Origin: Candidatus Hydrogenedentota bacterium
GTDB taxonomy: Bacteria; Hydrogenedentota; Hydrogenedentia; Hydrogenedentales; JAGMZX01
Length of the DNA: 64,000 nt
NCBI GenBank assembly: GCA_029556545.1
Contig: JAKQEQ010000085.1
Location: forward strand, 19,069 to 83,068
Direction of reading: 5' to 3'
A program made the translations under genes and the position numbers. Positions within the stretch are counted from its first letter, which is position 1. The number at the start of each line of letters is the position of its first letter. Under the pieces are notes generated by a model, which saw only the letters and a program-made list of their open reading frames with translations, was not told the DNA's origin and ran no database searches. Below are positions 10,311 through 19,549 of the stretch, piece by piece.

Positions 10311-11432
10311 TCAGTACGCGCCGAATTCGAGGGCGGCGTCGATCCAGGCGAAGTAGTTTCGCTCGGTCCGTGGGGACAGCGGCTCGTTGATGGGGGCGGC
10401 CGTGGGCATGATCACGTAGCCGCCGCCGGCCTTCGCGGCGTTCATCTGCTCGCGCACGGCTTCGCGGATCTGTTCGGGCGCGCCGTGTTCGAGCATCTTC
10501 AACTCCGTGTTGCCGAAGAGCACAAGCCTCTCGCCATAGCGCTCCTTCACTTCGCGGAGCGTGATGTCGCCATCGGGCGGGGGTTCGATGGGGTCGAGGC
10601 CGTGCGCGCCCGCCGCGACGATGTGGGGGAGCGCCTCGCGGATGCGCCCGTGACAGTGCGCGCGTACGAAGATGCCCGCATCGGAGAAGACGCGCGTCGC
10701 CGCCGCGAGACTGGGCAGGACCATCTCCTCGAAGAACGGCGGCGGAAGATAAGGCGGCGTGTAGTATTCGGGTCCGCAGAGGCGGATCATCGGCCCGAAC
10801 CCCAGTTCAGCGTCCAGGCGCAGCCGTTCGAGGACGGGGCCGGTGAAGGCGTCGATTAATTCCACTATTTTGTCGCGGTGTTCGTAGCACATCGTCGTGA
10901 ACAGGCCGAACTCGAAGAGGTCGGGCACGCATGCCGAGGGATCGCTGCCGTCGTTCATTAGGATTCCGCGGTCGCCGAGGCGTTCCAGCGCCTCCGCATA
11001 CTGGGCGACGGCCGCGGGCACGCGCGATTCATCGATGCGATAAAGATCCGGCAGCACGCGCAGGAACGCATCGACGTCGCGCGGGCCTTTGAGCAGGTGC
11101 TCCGTGGTCCAGACCGTGTGGACGTCGGGCCGCTCGACGGAGGCACGCGTGAGGTCGCCCAGCGGCGTGTGGAGGCGCGCATGTGTCACGCTCGCGCCGT
11201 CAGGGCGCGTCTCGCGGCGCGTGTCCCACAGTTCGGAATCGGCCCAGGCGTTCCAACCCCACATGTAGAGGCAGTCGGTGTCCGCGCGGATTCTGTCCAT
11301 GAGCCGTCGGTACGACGGCGCGCGGTTCTCGAAGTGGTCGGGATTCCAGCCGACGAGTTCATATGTCGAAATAGGGACGCGGTCGACGCGCTCGCGCCGC
11401 AACGTGCGCAGCAATCGCTCGCGTGGAGTCAT
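10311..11432 (-). CDS. Uroporphyrinogen decarboxylase (UroD)-family protein, methyltransferase-like
   Basis: MTPRERLLRTLRRERVDRVP start, HCHGRIREALPHIVAAGAHGLDPIEPPPDGD, LFGNTELKMLEHG. The listed ORF to 12005 runs past the natural start. Confidence 0.75.
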   Translation of the reverse strand: MTPRERLLRTLRRERVDRVPISTYELVGWNPDHFENRAPSYRRLMDRIRADTDCLYMWGWNAWADSELWDTRRETRPDGASVTHARLHTPLGDLTRASVERPDVHTVWTTEHLLKGPRDVDAFLRVLPDLYRIDESRVPAAVAQYAEALERLGDRGILMNDGSDPSACVPDLFEFGLFTTMCYEHRDKIVELIDAFTGPVLERLRLDAELGFGPMIRLCGPEYYTPPYLPPPFFEEMVLPSLAAATRVFSDAGIFVRAHCHGRIREALPHIVAAGAHGLDPIEPPPDGDITLREVKERYGERLVLFGNTELKMLEHGAPEQIREAVREQMNAAKAGGGYVIMPTAAPINEPLSPRTERNYFAWIDAALEFGAY

Positions 11433-11443
11433 CGTGCCGTCCT

Positions 11444-12154
11444 TTACGCCGGCGGCAACACGAGGCCCGCGGTATAGGCGAGGACCATCTGGCCGCCGTA
11501 ATAGAGCGGCAGGCCGATCCATCGGTTCCAGGCGTCGCTCTTGACGAATCGGTCGCGCGCCACCATGACATCGGACACGTAGAAGAGCACGGCGCCAATG
11601 ACCATCGGCGTCGCGCCGCCCCGGCCCACCGCACCGGCGGAAAACGCGACCATGAGACTGATCACGACGATATAGGCGTACACCGGCGCGCGCATGTTCC
11701 CGAGATTCGGTGCGAGCCACAAAATGACGGGGATGGCGACGACGACCAACGCCGCCGCCGCGCCGAGCGTCCAGGAGATCGCGATGCCGTGCAGCAGGAA
11801 CGCCGTCACGTAGGCCACGTGGCCGAGGAGAAAGCTGACCAACCCAGCCAGAAACACGCGCGGCTCGCGGAAAAAGAGAAACAAGTCGCCCCACCACGAC
11901 AGAAAGAGCCCCGCAAGCAGACCGCAGCCATACGGCGTATCGAGCGCGCCACGATGGACGGCCAGCGCCAGGAACGCCGTCGAAGCGATCATCTTCGCGA
12001 CGCACCCGAGCGCCTTGCCGCGACCCAGCGCGTCCGTTACCAGCAGTACCGCGACCCCGGCAACTACGACAAGAATGCTCCCCATGATCATATAGTGCTT
12101 CTCCATAGTCAGACGCGGATACTCACGCGGCGGCACGGACATCCGCTGCTCCAT
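11444..12154 (-). CDS. YhhN/lysoplasmalogenase (TMEM86)-family membrane protein
   Basis: Multi-TM with GLFLSWWGDLFLFF, FLLGHVAYVTAF, GAVLFYVSDVMVARDRF, GLPLYYGGQMVLAY. Confidence 0.82.
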   Translation of the reverse strand: MEQRMSVPPREYPRLTMEKHYMIMGSILVVVAGVAVLLVTDALGRGKALGCVAKMIASTAFLALAVHRGALDTPYGCGLLAGLFLSWWGDLFLFFREPRVFLAGLVSFLLGHVAYVTAFLLHGIAISWTLGAAAALVVVAIPVILWLAPNLGNMRAPVYAYIVVISLMVAFSAGAVGRGGATPMVIGAVLFYVSDVMVARDRFVKSDAWNRWIGLPLYYGGQMVLAYTAGLVLPPA

Positions 12155-12230
12155 TCGCGAGGCAAGAACTGCTATGTCTTCCGAGTGCCCCGAGCTTATG
12201 CACGTCGACGGGGCGCCCGTTACTGCCTTG

Positions 12231-13196
12231 TTACGTTTTTCGGTTCTTGTCCGCCAGTTCGTTCTCGATGTTGCGGACCCGCCAGCGGAGGTCCTCGAGC
12301 AGTTGCCGGTTCACGCCGATCAGGTCGGCCAGGAGCCCGACGACAATCAGCGAGACGCCGGTGCCGAGGAACAACACGCCGAAAATCAGAGACTGGATGT
12401 GCCCTGCGCTGTTAGCGGTGAAGTAATAATAGAGAAAACGAATGCTCGGGATGAGGCCGACGGCCAGCGAACACAGGCCGAGCAGCGCGAAGAACCGGAA
12501 CGGGCGATAGGTCATGAAGATCCGCACGATGGTCAAGACCGACCGCCGCAGGTATTCCGGGATGCTGCTGATTAGGCGCGAGGGCCGCGTCTCCGGGTTC
12601 ACGCGCACGGGCACGGACATGATCGCCATGTTCTTGCGTCCGGCCTGGATGATCGTTTCCAGCGTGTAGGTATAGCTGTCGAAAACGTTGAGGCGCATGG
12701 CGGCTTCGCGCGTCATGGCGCGAAAGCCGCTCGGCGCGTCGAGCACGTCCGTCCGACTGGCCAGCCGAACCACCCACGAGCCCGCCTTCTGCAATAGCCG
12801 CTTGAACGGCGAGAAATGCGCGATTTCGTCGATCGGCCGCTCGCCGACGACGATTTCCGCCTTGCCTTCGAGAATCGGAGCAATCAGGCTTGGGATATCC
12901 TCCGCCTTGTACTGATTGTCCGCATCCGTGTTGACGATGATGTCCGCCCCGGCGCGCACCGCGAAGTCCAGCCCGGCCATGAAAGCCCGCGCAAGGCCCC
13001 GATTGACCGTGAAGCGAATGACGTGGTTCGCCCCGGCCTCACGGGCGACTTCGGTAGTGCGGTCCGTCGAGCCGTCGTCAATGACGAGCCATTCCACGAC
13101 GTCCACGCCCGGCAACTGCCGCGGCAGTTCGGCCAGCGTGACGCCGAGCATGGCCTCTTCGTTGTAGCATGGAATCTGGATGATCAGTTTCAGCAT
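12231..13196 (-). CDS. Glycosyltransferase family 2, DPM1/GtrB-like with C-terminal TM helices
   Basis: IPCYNEEAMLGVTL, VIDDGSTDRT, NTDADNQYKAEDIP, two C-terminal TM stretches. Confidence 0.88.
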   Translation of the reverse strand: MLKLIIQIPCYNEEAMLGVTLAELPRQLPGVDVVEWLVIDDGSTDRTTEVAREAGANHVIRFTVNRGLARAFMAGLDFAVRAGADIIVNTDADNQYKAEDIPSLIAPILEGKAEIVVGERPIDEIAHFSPFKRLLQKAGSWVVRLASRTDVLDAPSGFRAMTREAAMRLNVFDSYTYTLETIIQAGRKNMAIMSVPVRVNPETRPSRLISSIPEYLRRSVLTIVRIFMTYRPFRFFALLGLCSLAVGLIPSIRFLYYYFTANSAGHIQSLIFGVLFLGTGVSLIVVGLLADLIGVNRQLLEDLRWRVRNIENELADKNRKT

Positions 13197-13349
13197 GTAC
13201 AGTCCCCGACTTCCACAAGGAGCCGATTATAGCAGAAGCAGACCGGCATGTATTCCGAACGCCGCTTGGCGCGGTGGTCGCGCACGGTGGGGCGTGTTTT
13301 CGTTCGGCGGGGGTTGAATACCCCATCGAGCGCGGTGTAGAACGCCGGG

Positions 13350-14111
13350 ATGGGGCAGGAGGCCGGCATGTCGGGGTGGACGCAGGAACAGTTGGAACAG
13401 ATGAAACGCGCGTTGGCGTGCGTTGTGCCGAGCTATAACGCCGGGGCGCGGGTGCGGCCCGTCGTCGCGCGCTTGTGCGCGATGCTCGAACGGGTGATCG
13501 TCGTGGACGACGGCAGCACCGACGGTGCGGCGCAGGCGCTGTGCGATTTGCCGGTCCGGCTTTTGTCGTTCCCGGAGAACCGCGGAAAGGGCCATGCGCT
13601 GCTGGCGGGCTTTGCCGAAGCCCTGCGCGAACCCTGGGTCGAGGCCGTGTGTGTGTTGGACGCGGACGGCCAGCACGACCCGGAGGAGCTACCCGGGCTC
13701 TACGAGGTTTGCATCGAGCGGCAGGCGGACCTGGTCATCGGCGCGCGCACTTTCGACAAGAAGGGGGTTCCTTGGCGCAGCCGCGTCGGGAACCAGGTGA
13801 GTGCGGCGATCCTGCGGCGCGTGCTCGGCACGGACCTGACGGATACGCAGTCCGGTTATCGGGTGCTGTCGCGCCGGTTCGCCGAGGACGTGGTGCGGAG
13901 CGTCCCCGGGGGGCGGTACGAAACAGAGATGGCCATTCTCCTGAAAGCGCTGGGCGAGGGGCGCCGCGTCATGTCCATTCCCATTCGCACCATCTACGAG
14001 TCCGGCAATCCTTCCTCGCACTTTCGGAGGATCAGGGACTCCTATCGTGTCCTGTGGACTTTGCTTCGGGCCATCTTGGGGGCGAAGGCCCGACGCGCCT
14101 CGGCCCGGTAA
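13350..14111 (+). CDS. Glycosyltransferase family 2
   Basis: CVVPSYNAGARV, VVDDGSTDGA, VCVLDADGQHDPEELP, DTQSGYRVLSRRF. Confidence 0.88.
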   Translation: MGQEAGMSGWTQEQLEQMKRALACVVPSYNAGARVRPVVARLCAMLERVIVVDDGSTDGAAQALCDLPVRLLSFPENRGKGHALLAGFAEALREPWVEAVCVLDADGQHDPEELPGLYEVCIERQADLVIGARTFDKKGVPWRSRVGNQVSAAILRRVLGTDLTDTQSGYRVLSRRFAEDVVRSVPGGRYETEMAILLKALGEGRRVMSIPIRTIYESGNPSSHFRRIRDSYRVLWTLLRAILGAKARRASAR

Positions 14112-14425
14112 CGCGGGGCGAGAAGCCGGGTACAATTAGCGCAGGCAGGTCGCGGCGCTGGTAAACGGTATGGACGGCATGGTCAAGATGGACGGCAGGA
14201 GATTTCCATATGGGATGGACGACTTTTGCGGAGCATCCTGTCACCGATGCGGGCCGGTTGTGCGTTTCTGTTAGCGTGGGACGCGCGGTGTGCCTTTGGC
14301 ATAGTGATTTGGCCGCGACTAATGCGATCCCGTCAGCGCCACCGAGCCGCCCCGGACGTGGGAATGCCGTGGATGGTGGCGGTGTTACCAAGCGTTCCGC
14401 GAAAACGCAACAGCAAGGGCCTGCA

Positions 14426-15535
14426 ATGAAAGGTCAACTCGGCTTCGGTCTGCTCACGGGTGCGATGTGTGCCGCCATCGCGTTAGCGACGGCCCCCGCG
14501 CGTGCCCAGGATATCGATAATCCTTTGGGCATGACTGTGACTCATGACCTGCCCAACGGCTATACGGCGGGGCAGGACGTCACGGTGGCGGTAACCCTCG
14601 CCGTGGCCGAATCCGGGACGATCTTGGCGCTCGGGCTGGTCGAGGAACTACCTCCAGGATGGTCCTTCAAGGCGCTGGGAGAGTCTTCCGCACCGTTACC
14701 GGCAATCTTTCCCGCCGCCGGCGCTGGAGGCGAACTCGGGTTTGTCTGGATCACCGCGCCAAGCACGTTTCCCTACACGTTGCGTTTTGTGTTGACACCG
14801 CCAGCCACCCAGACGGAATCCCAGGAATTACGTGGCCAGGCGGAATATCGATTGGAGACGGGCGGAGCGCGCCGTACGGACGTGGCCGTGCTGGTGCTGG
14901 ACCCGGGTATCGACTATGAGCCGCCGGTGATCACGCTGCTGGGCGGGGAAATTGTAGCGGTCGAGCAGTATCAACCCTACATCGAGCCGGGCTACACCGC
15001 CGTCGATGATGTGGACGGCGACATTACCGGCTGGGTCGAGGTCGAGGGCGCAGTGGACACCGCGGTTCTGGGCGATTACGAACTGACGTACCGCGTCAGC
15101 GACAGCGCGGGCAACGCCGCCTCGGTAACGCGGACAGTCCGGGTCATCGACTATGAGCCGCCGGTGATCACGCTGCTGGGCGGGGAAATTGTAGCGGTCG
15201 AGCAGTATCAACCCTACATAGAGCCGGGCTACACCGCCGTCGATGATGTGGACGGCGACATTACCGGCTGGGTCGAGGTCGAGGGCGCAGTGGACACTGC
15301 GGTCCTCGGCGATTACGAACTGACGTACCGTGTCAGTGACAGCGCGGGCAACGCCGCCTCGGTAACGCGGACAGTCCGGGTCGTGGAACCGAATACGACG
15401 GTCAAGGGATTCTTCTGTTGTTCGGGGGACATGGCGGCCTCGGGGCCGGGCCGGTACTGCGATCTGGGTGTTCTTGTAGGTGTCGGACTGAGTCTTTTTC
15501 TGCTGCGTCGCCCGCGACGAGGCGAGATTTTGTGA
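14426..15535 (+). CDS. Secreted protein with two identical DUF5011/HYR-type Ig-like repeats and a CTERM-like tail
   Basis: Signal peptide MKGQLGFGLLTGAMCAAIALATAPARA; two 79-aa repeats (YEPPVITLLGGEIVAVEQYQPYIEPGYTAVDDVDGDIT...); C-terminus FFCCSGDMAASGPGRYCDLGVLVGVGLSLFLLRRPRRGEIL. Confidence 0.8.
   Translation: MKGQLGFGLLTGAMCAAIALATAPARAQDIDNPLGMTVTHDLPNGYTAGQDVTVAVTLAVAESGTILALGLVEELPPGWSFKALGESSAPLPAIFPAAGAGGELGFVWITAPSTFPYTLRFVLTPPATQTESQELRGQAEYRLETGGARRTDVAVLVLDPGIDYEPPVITLLGGEIVAVEQYQPYIEPGYTAVDDVDGDITGWVEVEGAVDTAVLGDYELTYRVSDSAGNAASVTRTVRVIDYEPPVITLLGGEIVAVEQYQPYIEPGYTAVDDVDGDITGWVEVEGAVDTAVLGDYELTYRVSDSAGNAASVTRTVRVVEPNTTVKGFFCCSGDMAASGPGRYCDLGVLVGVGLSLFLLRRPRRGEIL
14911..15384 (+). 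repeat. Two tandem 237-bp repeats (14911-15147, 15148-15384)
   Basis: Direct alignment by eye: six differences, all synonymous third positions; encoded 79-aa units identical. Confidence 0.95.
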
Positions 15536-15579
15536 TAGTATTCAAATGTGGACGAATGACCCGAACCAACGGGGTGATT

Positions 15580-17136
15580 ATGAGTCATTGGACGAGAATA
15601 TTGCATCGGCTGGCGCTGTGCGCGCTTGTGTTATGCCTTGTGTCGCACGGGTTTGCGGAGATCAAGCCGCCTGAGGGCAACACGGCGGACTATAACCCGT
15701 CCGGCATGTTTGTATCCCATGTGGTTCCGGGTACGTATGTGGCGGGACAGCCCGTCGAGGTGAGCATTATCATCAACTTCACGGTCGTGGATGGTATCAC
15801 CGCGATGGGTTTCACGGAGATCATTCCGCCCGGCTGGACTTTCCAGTCCATGGGCAACCTCATTGCCGGATTGATGCCGACCATCACGCCGCAACCCGGG
15901 GCGCAGGAGGAACTCGGGTTCGCCTGGATCACGATTCCCCCCGATTTTCCGTATCAATTCAGTTATTTCCTTATGCCGGACGAAGGGGCAGCGGGAGTCC
16001 AAAGTATCACCGGCCAGGGCATGTATCGGACGATCGCCGGCGAATTGAATTCCGATCCGGATACGGTGGTGATGAACGGCAGAGATACGACGCCGCCGCT
16101 CATCACGCTGTTGGGCGACAACCCCGTGACCGTCGAGCAGGGAAGCCCGTATTTCGAGCCGGGGTTCACCGCGACAGACAACGTGGACGGCGACGTGAGC
16201 AGCCGCGTGCAAGTGCAAGGAGCGGTGAACACGGCTGTCGTGGGCACGTACACCCTGACCTACAGCGTCCGCGACTCCGCGGGTAATGCGGCCACGCCGG
16301 CTTCGCGGACCGTGATCGTTGTGGAGCAGGCGAGTGAGGGCGGCGGAGGCGGCGGTACGGTGACCCCGGGCGGGGGGGGAAGCACCCCCCGGCGACCGCG
16401 CACCGCAAGCCGCGGCTACGGCTACTACGCGGGCAACTACGACCCAATGGAACAGTTCGACCGCTTGGCGGAGGGCAGTGGTCTCGATACGTTGCAGCAA
16501 GCCGTGCAACAGGCGCAGCAGGCGCAGGCGGAGCAAGCCAAGGCGCAGGCGGCGCAAGCCAAGCCGCCGCAGCCTCCAACTGTGGGTTCTTCGAACATGC
16601 CGGGCGTGTCGTCCGGCCCCATGACCGTTGCCGTGCCGCCGACAGCCGGCGCTCCCCAACCCGGCGCCCTCAACGCGGGGGGGGTCTGGCCCCTGCCGAA
16701 CGTCGCCGGCGAGACGCCCGGGAAAAACGATAAGGGCGGAACGCCCGACGCGGAGGAAAACCAACCGGCCGCAAACGCGCCCGTAACCGCAACGAATGCG
16801 CCGCGCATGGCGGCCCGCGACGCCGGGTCGCCGACGGATATCTCGGTCGCGGCCCCGCACTCCGAGCCGTCTGCTACGCCTCCCGCGGCGGCCCCCGCAA
16901 CGCCTCCATCCGCGCCGGCGTCGCCGGATGCGCCCTCACGCGGCTTTTTTGGCGGGATTGCCGCCGCTGTCGCGGCGATGCAAACGGCCGATTGGGTGCG
17001 CCTCGCCGTGGTGCTTGGCGTGCTGGGCGTGATTGCGGGCTTCGCGGCCGCGGCATGGCGTTTCGCGTACAGCCCGGCGCCCCAACGCAAGAACGGCCAC
17101 GGCAAGAATCCAGCTAACGGCACGCCCGCGCGGTGA
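15580..17136 (+). CDS. Secreted Ig-like (DUF5011/HYR-type) protein with Pro/Ala/Gln-rich linker and C-terminal TM
   Basis: Signal peptide MSHWTRILHRLALCALVLCLVSHGFA; TPPLITLLGDNPVTVEQGSPYFEPGFTATDNVDGDVSSRVQVQGAVNTAVVGTYTLTYSVRDSAGNAA; C-terminal TM VRLAVVLGVLGVIAGFAAAAW. Paralog of the preceding gene. Confidence 0.78.
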   Translation: MSHWTRILHRLALCALVLCLVSHGFAEIKPPEGNTADYNPSGMFVSHVVPGTYVAGQPVEVSIIINFTVVDGITAMGFTEIIPPGWTFQSMGNLIAGLMPTITPQPGAQEELGFAWITIPPDFPYQFSYFLMPDEGAAGVQSITGQGMYRTIAGELNSDPDTVVMNGRDTTPPLITLLGDNPVTVEQGSPYFEPGFTATDNVDGDVSSRVQVQGAVNTAVVGTYTLTYSVRDSAGNAATPASRTVIVVEQASEGGGGGGTVTPGGGGSTPRRPRTASRGYGYYAGNYDPMEQFDRLAEGSGLDTLQQAVQQAQQAQAEQAKAQAAQAKPPQPPTVGSSNMPGVSSGPMTVAVPPTAGAPQPGALNAGGVWPLPNVAGETPGKNDKGGTPDAEENQPAANAPVTATNAPRMAARDAGSPTDISVAAPHSEPSATPPAAAPATPPSAPASPDAPSRGFFGGIAAAVAAMQTADWVRLAVVLGVLGVIAGFAAAAWRFAYSPAPQRKNGHGKNPANGTPAR

Positions 17137-17370
17137 CGTTCCTCCCCGGCAACTGAAGGATCAGCGCGGGTGCCCTCCGAACGGTTCCGGGAAAAGTGTG
17201 CTATTATGGCTCGCGTAAGGGGTAACGCCCGCGCCATCGGCAGAGGGCGAGCGTCGCCAGCGCGCTGGCGGGAGTGAATGTGCTCCAGTCTGCTAGTGCG
17301 ACGTAAGTCTCGCCCGTTGCGACGGCGCTCGCGGGCGTGGCCCGCTTGACGTCGGGAAGGGGTCGGTGTC

Positions 17371-19107
17371 TTGTATTGGTTTCTTGCGGTCGAAGCGCTG
17401 ATACTGTGCAGCAGCGGAGCCGGTTTCTTTCTCGCTTGGTACGCCTGGCGCCAGCGTGCAATCCCCGGCAGCGCCTACTTTTCGGTCATAATGGCCGGTA
17501 TGGCGCTATACTCCCTGAGTGTGGCCTGTGAATTGGCGAGCAGCGGCATACCCGCGAAAATCCTCTGGTCGAAGATTCAATATCTTTTCACAGCCGCCTT
17601 TGCTCCGCTGTGGCTGCATTTCGCGTTGAGTTTTGGGCAGTATGGCGACTGGAGCAAGCGCCGCGGTCTCGCGGTGATCTGGCTTCTTCCCGTAGTCGTT
17701 CTGGCCTTGGTCTGGACCAACGAGCGGCACGGGCTGGCGTGGCCCGACGTTTATCCGATACCGAACCATCCCGCGGGCCTGGTGGTCTATGAACACGGCC
17801 CCGCGGTGTGGGCGCTGGTCGCGTACTCGTACCTGTTGCTCCTGATGGGGTGGGGCCTGTTGTTGCATAAGGCCTATCGTTCCGCCCACCTGTATCGCAG
17901 CCAGATGGCCGCGCTGCTGGCCGCGGTCGTGGTGCCGTTAGCCGTCAACATGATCTATCTGAGCGGGACCTACGAGGGGTTCGACCTGTCAAGCTTGGTC
18001 TTTGTGGCCTCGGGCGCCGTTATCATCTGGGCCATATTGCGTCTCCGGCTGCTGCGGGTCTTGCCTATCGCCTACGATGCGATGCTGGCGAACATGCGGG
18101 ACGGGCTTGTGCTCGTCGATGCGCAGGGCCGGCTTGTCGACGTGAATGCCGCCGCGAACACGCTGCTCCGCCTGCCTCCCGACGCCATCGGCCGCGACGC
18201 GGGGGAGGTGCTGCATGCGTGGCCCGCATTGTTGGGTCTCAAGGACGATGCCATCGAGATTTCGATACCGGCGGCGCCCGAGACGACGCGGTGGCTCGAA
18301 GCGGGGGTGACCCCGCTGCGCAACGCGCGCGGCGCCAACCTCGGCCGGTTGCTCCTGGTTCGGGACATCTCGGAACGAAAGAACGCTGAAGAGGCGCGAC
18401 GCAGGCTGGATGCGCAGTTGGTCCAAGCACAGAAGGTCGAGAGCCTGGGCGTCCTCGCCGGCGGCATCGCCCACGATTTCAACAACATGCTGATGGTGAT
18501 ACGCGGCAACATAGAACTCGCCGTGGCCGAACTGCCCGCGGATGCAAGCGTTCGCGATCACCTTGAGGTGGTAAACGCGACCGTCGAGCGCGCTGCGGAA
18601 CTCGCCCGGCACATGCTCGCCTATGCGGGCAAGGTACACATCCGGCTTGCCCGCGTGGACCTGTCGGAAGTAGTCCGGCACGTCGCCCCCATGGTCCGCG
18701 TTGTCGTCCCCGACCCCATAACGGTGCGCTGGGAACTGGCCGAAGGGCTTCCCCACGCCCAGATTGACGTCGTTCAGATGCGCCAGGTGGTCATGAATCT
18801 TGTCCGCAATGCCGTGGAAGCCATCGACACGCGGCCGGGCGTGATAGTCCTCAGGACGGGAGAGCAGAACGGGCCGGAGGAGCGCTGTGTCTTCCTCGAA
18901 GTGGCCGATACCGGGCCGGGCATCGATCCGTCCGTCATTGACCGAGTCTTCGACCCCTTCTTCACCACCAAGTTCATTGGGCGCGGGCTCGGTCTTGCGG
19001 CGGCACTCGGCGTAGTTCGCAGCCACAACGGGACTGTCGAGGTTACGAGCGTGCCCGGCCAGGGCGCCAAGTTCCGCGTGTCGCTTCCTGTCGAGACCAC
19101 CGCCTGA
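17371..19107 (+). CDS. Orphan sensor histidine kinase (N-terminal 7TM region, PAS, HisKA, HATPase_c)
   Basis: Multi-TM N-terminus, PAS (MRDGLVLVDAQGRLVDVNAAANTLL), H-box LAGGIAHDFNNMLMVIRGNIELA, DTGPGID, GRGLGLAAALGVV. TTG start assumed. Confidence 0.9.
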   Translation: MYWFLAVEALILCSSGAGFFLAWYAWRQRAIPGSAYFSVIMAGMALYSLSVACELASSGIPAKILWSKIQYLFTAAFAPLWLHFALSFGQYGDWSKRRGLAVIWLLPVVVLALVWTNERHGLAWPDVYPIPNHPAGLVVYEHGPAVWALVAYSYLLLLMGWGLLLHKAYRSAHLYRSQMAALLAAVVVPLAVNMIYLSGTYEGFDLSSLVFVASGAVIIWAILRLRLLRVLPIAYDAMLANMRDGLVLVDAQGRLVDVNAAANTLLRLPPDAIGRDAGEVLHAWPALLGLKDDAIEISIPAAPETTRWLEAGVTPLRNARGANLGRLLLVRDISERKNAEEARRRLDAQLVQAQKVESLGVLAGGIAHDFNNMLMVIRGNIELAVAELPADASVRDHLEVVNATVERAAELARHMLAYAGKVHIRLARVDLSEVVRHVAPMVRVVVPDPITVRWELAEGLPHAQIDVVQMRQVVMNLVRNAVEAIDTRPGVIVLRTGEQNGPEERCVFLEVADTGPGIDPSVIDRVFDPFFTTKFIGRGLGLAAALGVVRSHNGTVEVTSVPGQGAKFRVSLPVETTA

Positions 19108-19239
19108 CGACCGGTTTCGCAGCGCCGCCGGACCGCGGCGAACACCCGAACGCGTCACCGCGATCTGACGAGGGTTCCATGAACGCGTGTTTGACGCGCG
19201 TGTATGAGTCCGCGCACGATGGTCGCTTGCAGCCCGTGC

Positions 19240-19440
19240 GCTCGGCCCGTTGCTTACCTTGTAGCGACCATCCCTCGCGGAAGTCGCGGCGGAGGAAGCG
19301 GACCGCACCGGGTTCGTTGGCGAACGTCATGTTCGCCGCGTCCCACTCGATGCGGTTTCCGCCGTCTCCCCCTCTACGGCGAGACCGACCTCGCCGAACT
19401 CGCGTAATCCGGTGAGCGCGGCCAGTTCTAAGTGCGAGCA
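19240..19440 (-). pseudogene. Remnant of a Gfo/Idh/MocA-type oxidoreductase C-terminus
   Basis: Minus strand reads NRIEWDAANMTFANEPGAVRFLRRDFREGWSL, a typical C-terminal tail of this family; upstream residues fall in another frame (LELAALTG...), and there is no full-length ORF. Confidence 0.55.
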
Positions 19441-19549
19441 TGATAACTGCTTACATCGCGTGGCACTTTCGCCATAAAGCTCTTGACTTGGCGGGTTGAT
19501 TGTTGGCGGGGGCGGCGGCTAGACTGCGGTTGGTGGGCGGTTGTCTCAT

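Noticed and set aside
10311-12005. 564-aa minus ORF suggesting a fusion upstream of the UroD-like protein
   Set aside because: The N-terminal part overlaps the YhhN gene in another frame and is low-complexity; MTPRERLLRTLRRERVDRVP at 11432 is a natural start.
14911-15384. Tandem 237-bp repeat as an assembly duplication
   Set aside because: The copies differ at six positions, all silent; an assembly artifact would normally be identical.
17225-17370. Considered a cyclic-di-GMP or other known riboswitch upstream of the histidine kinase
   Set aside because: No match to riboswitch core motifs I know; palindromes are better explained as a repeat or unclassified structure.
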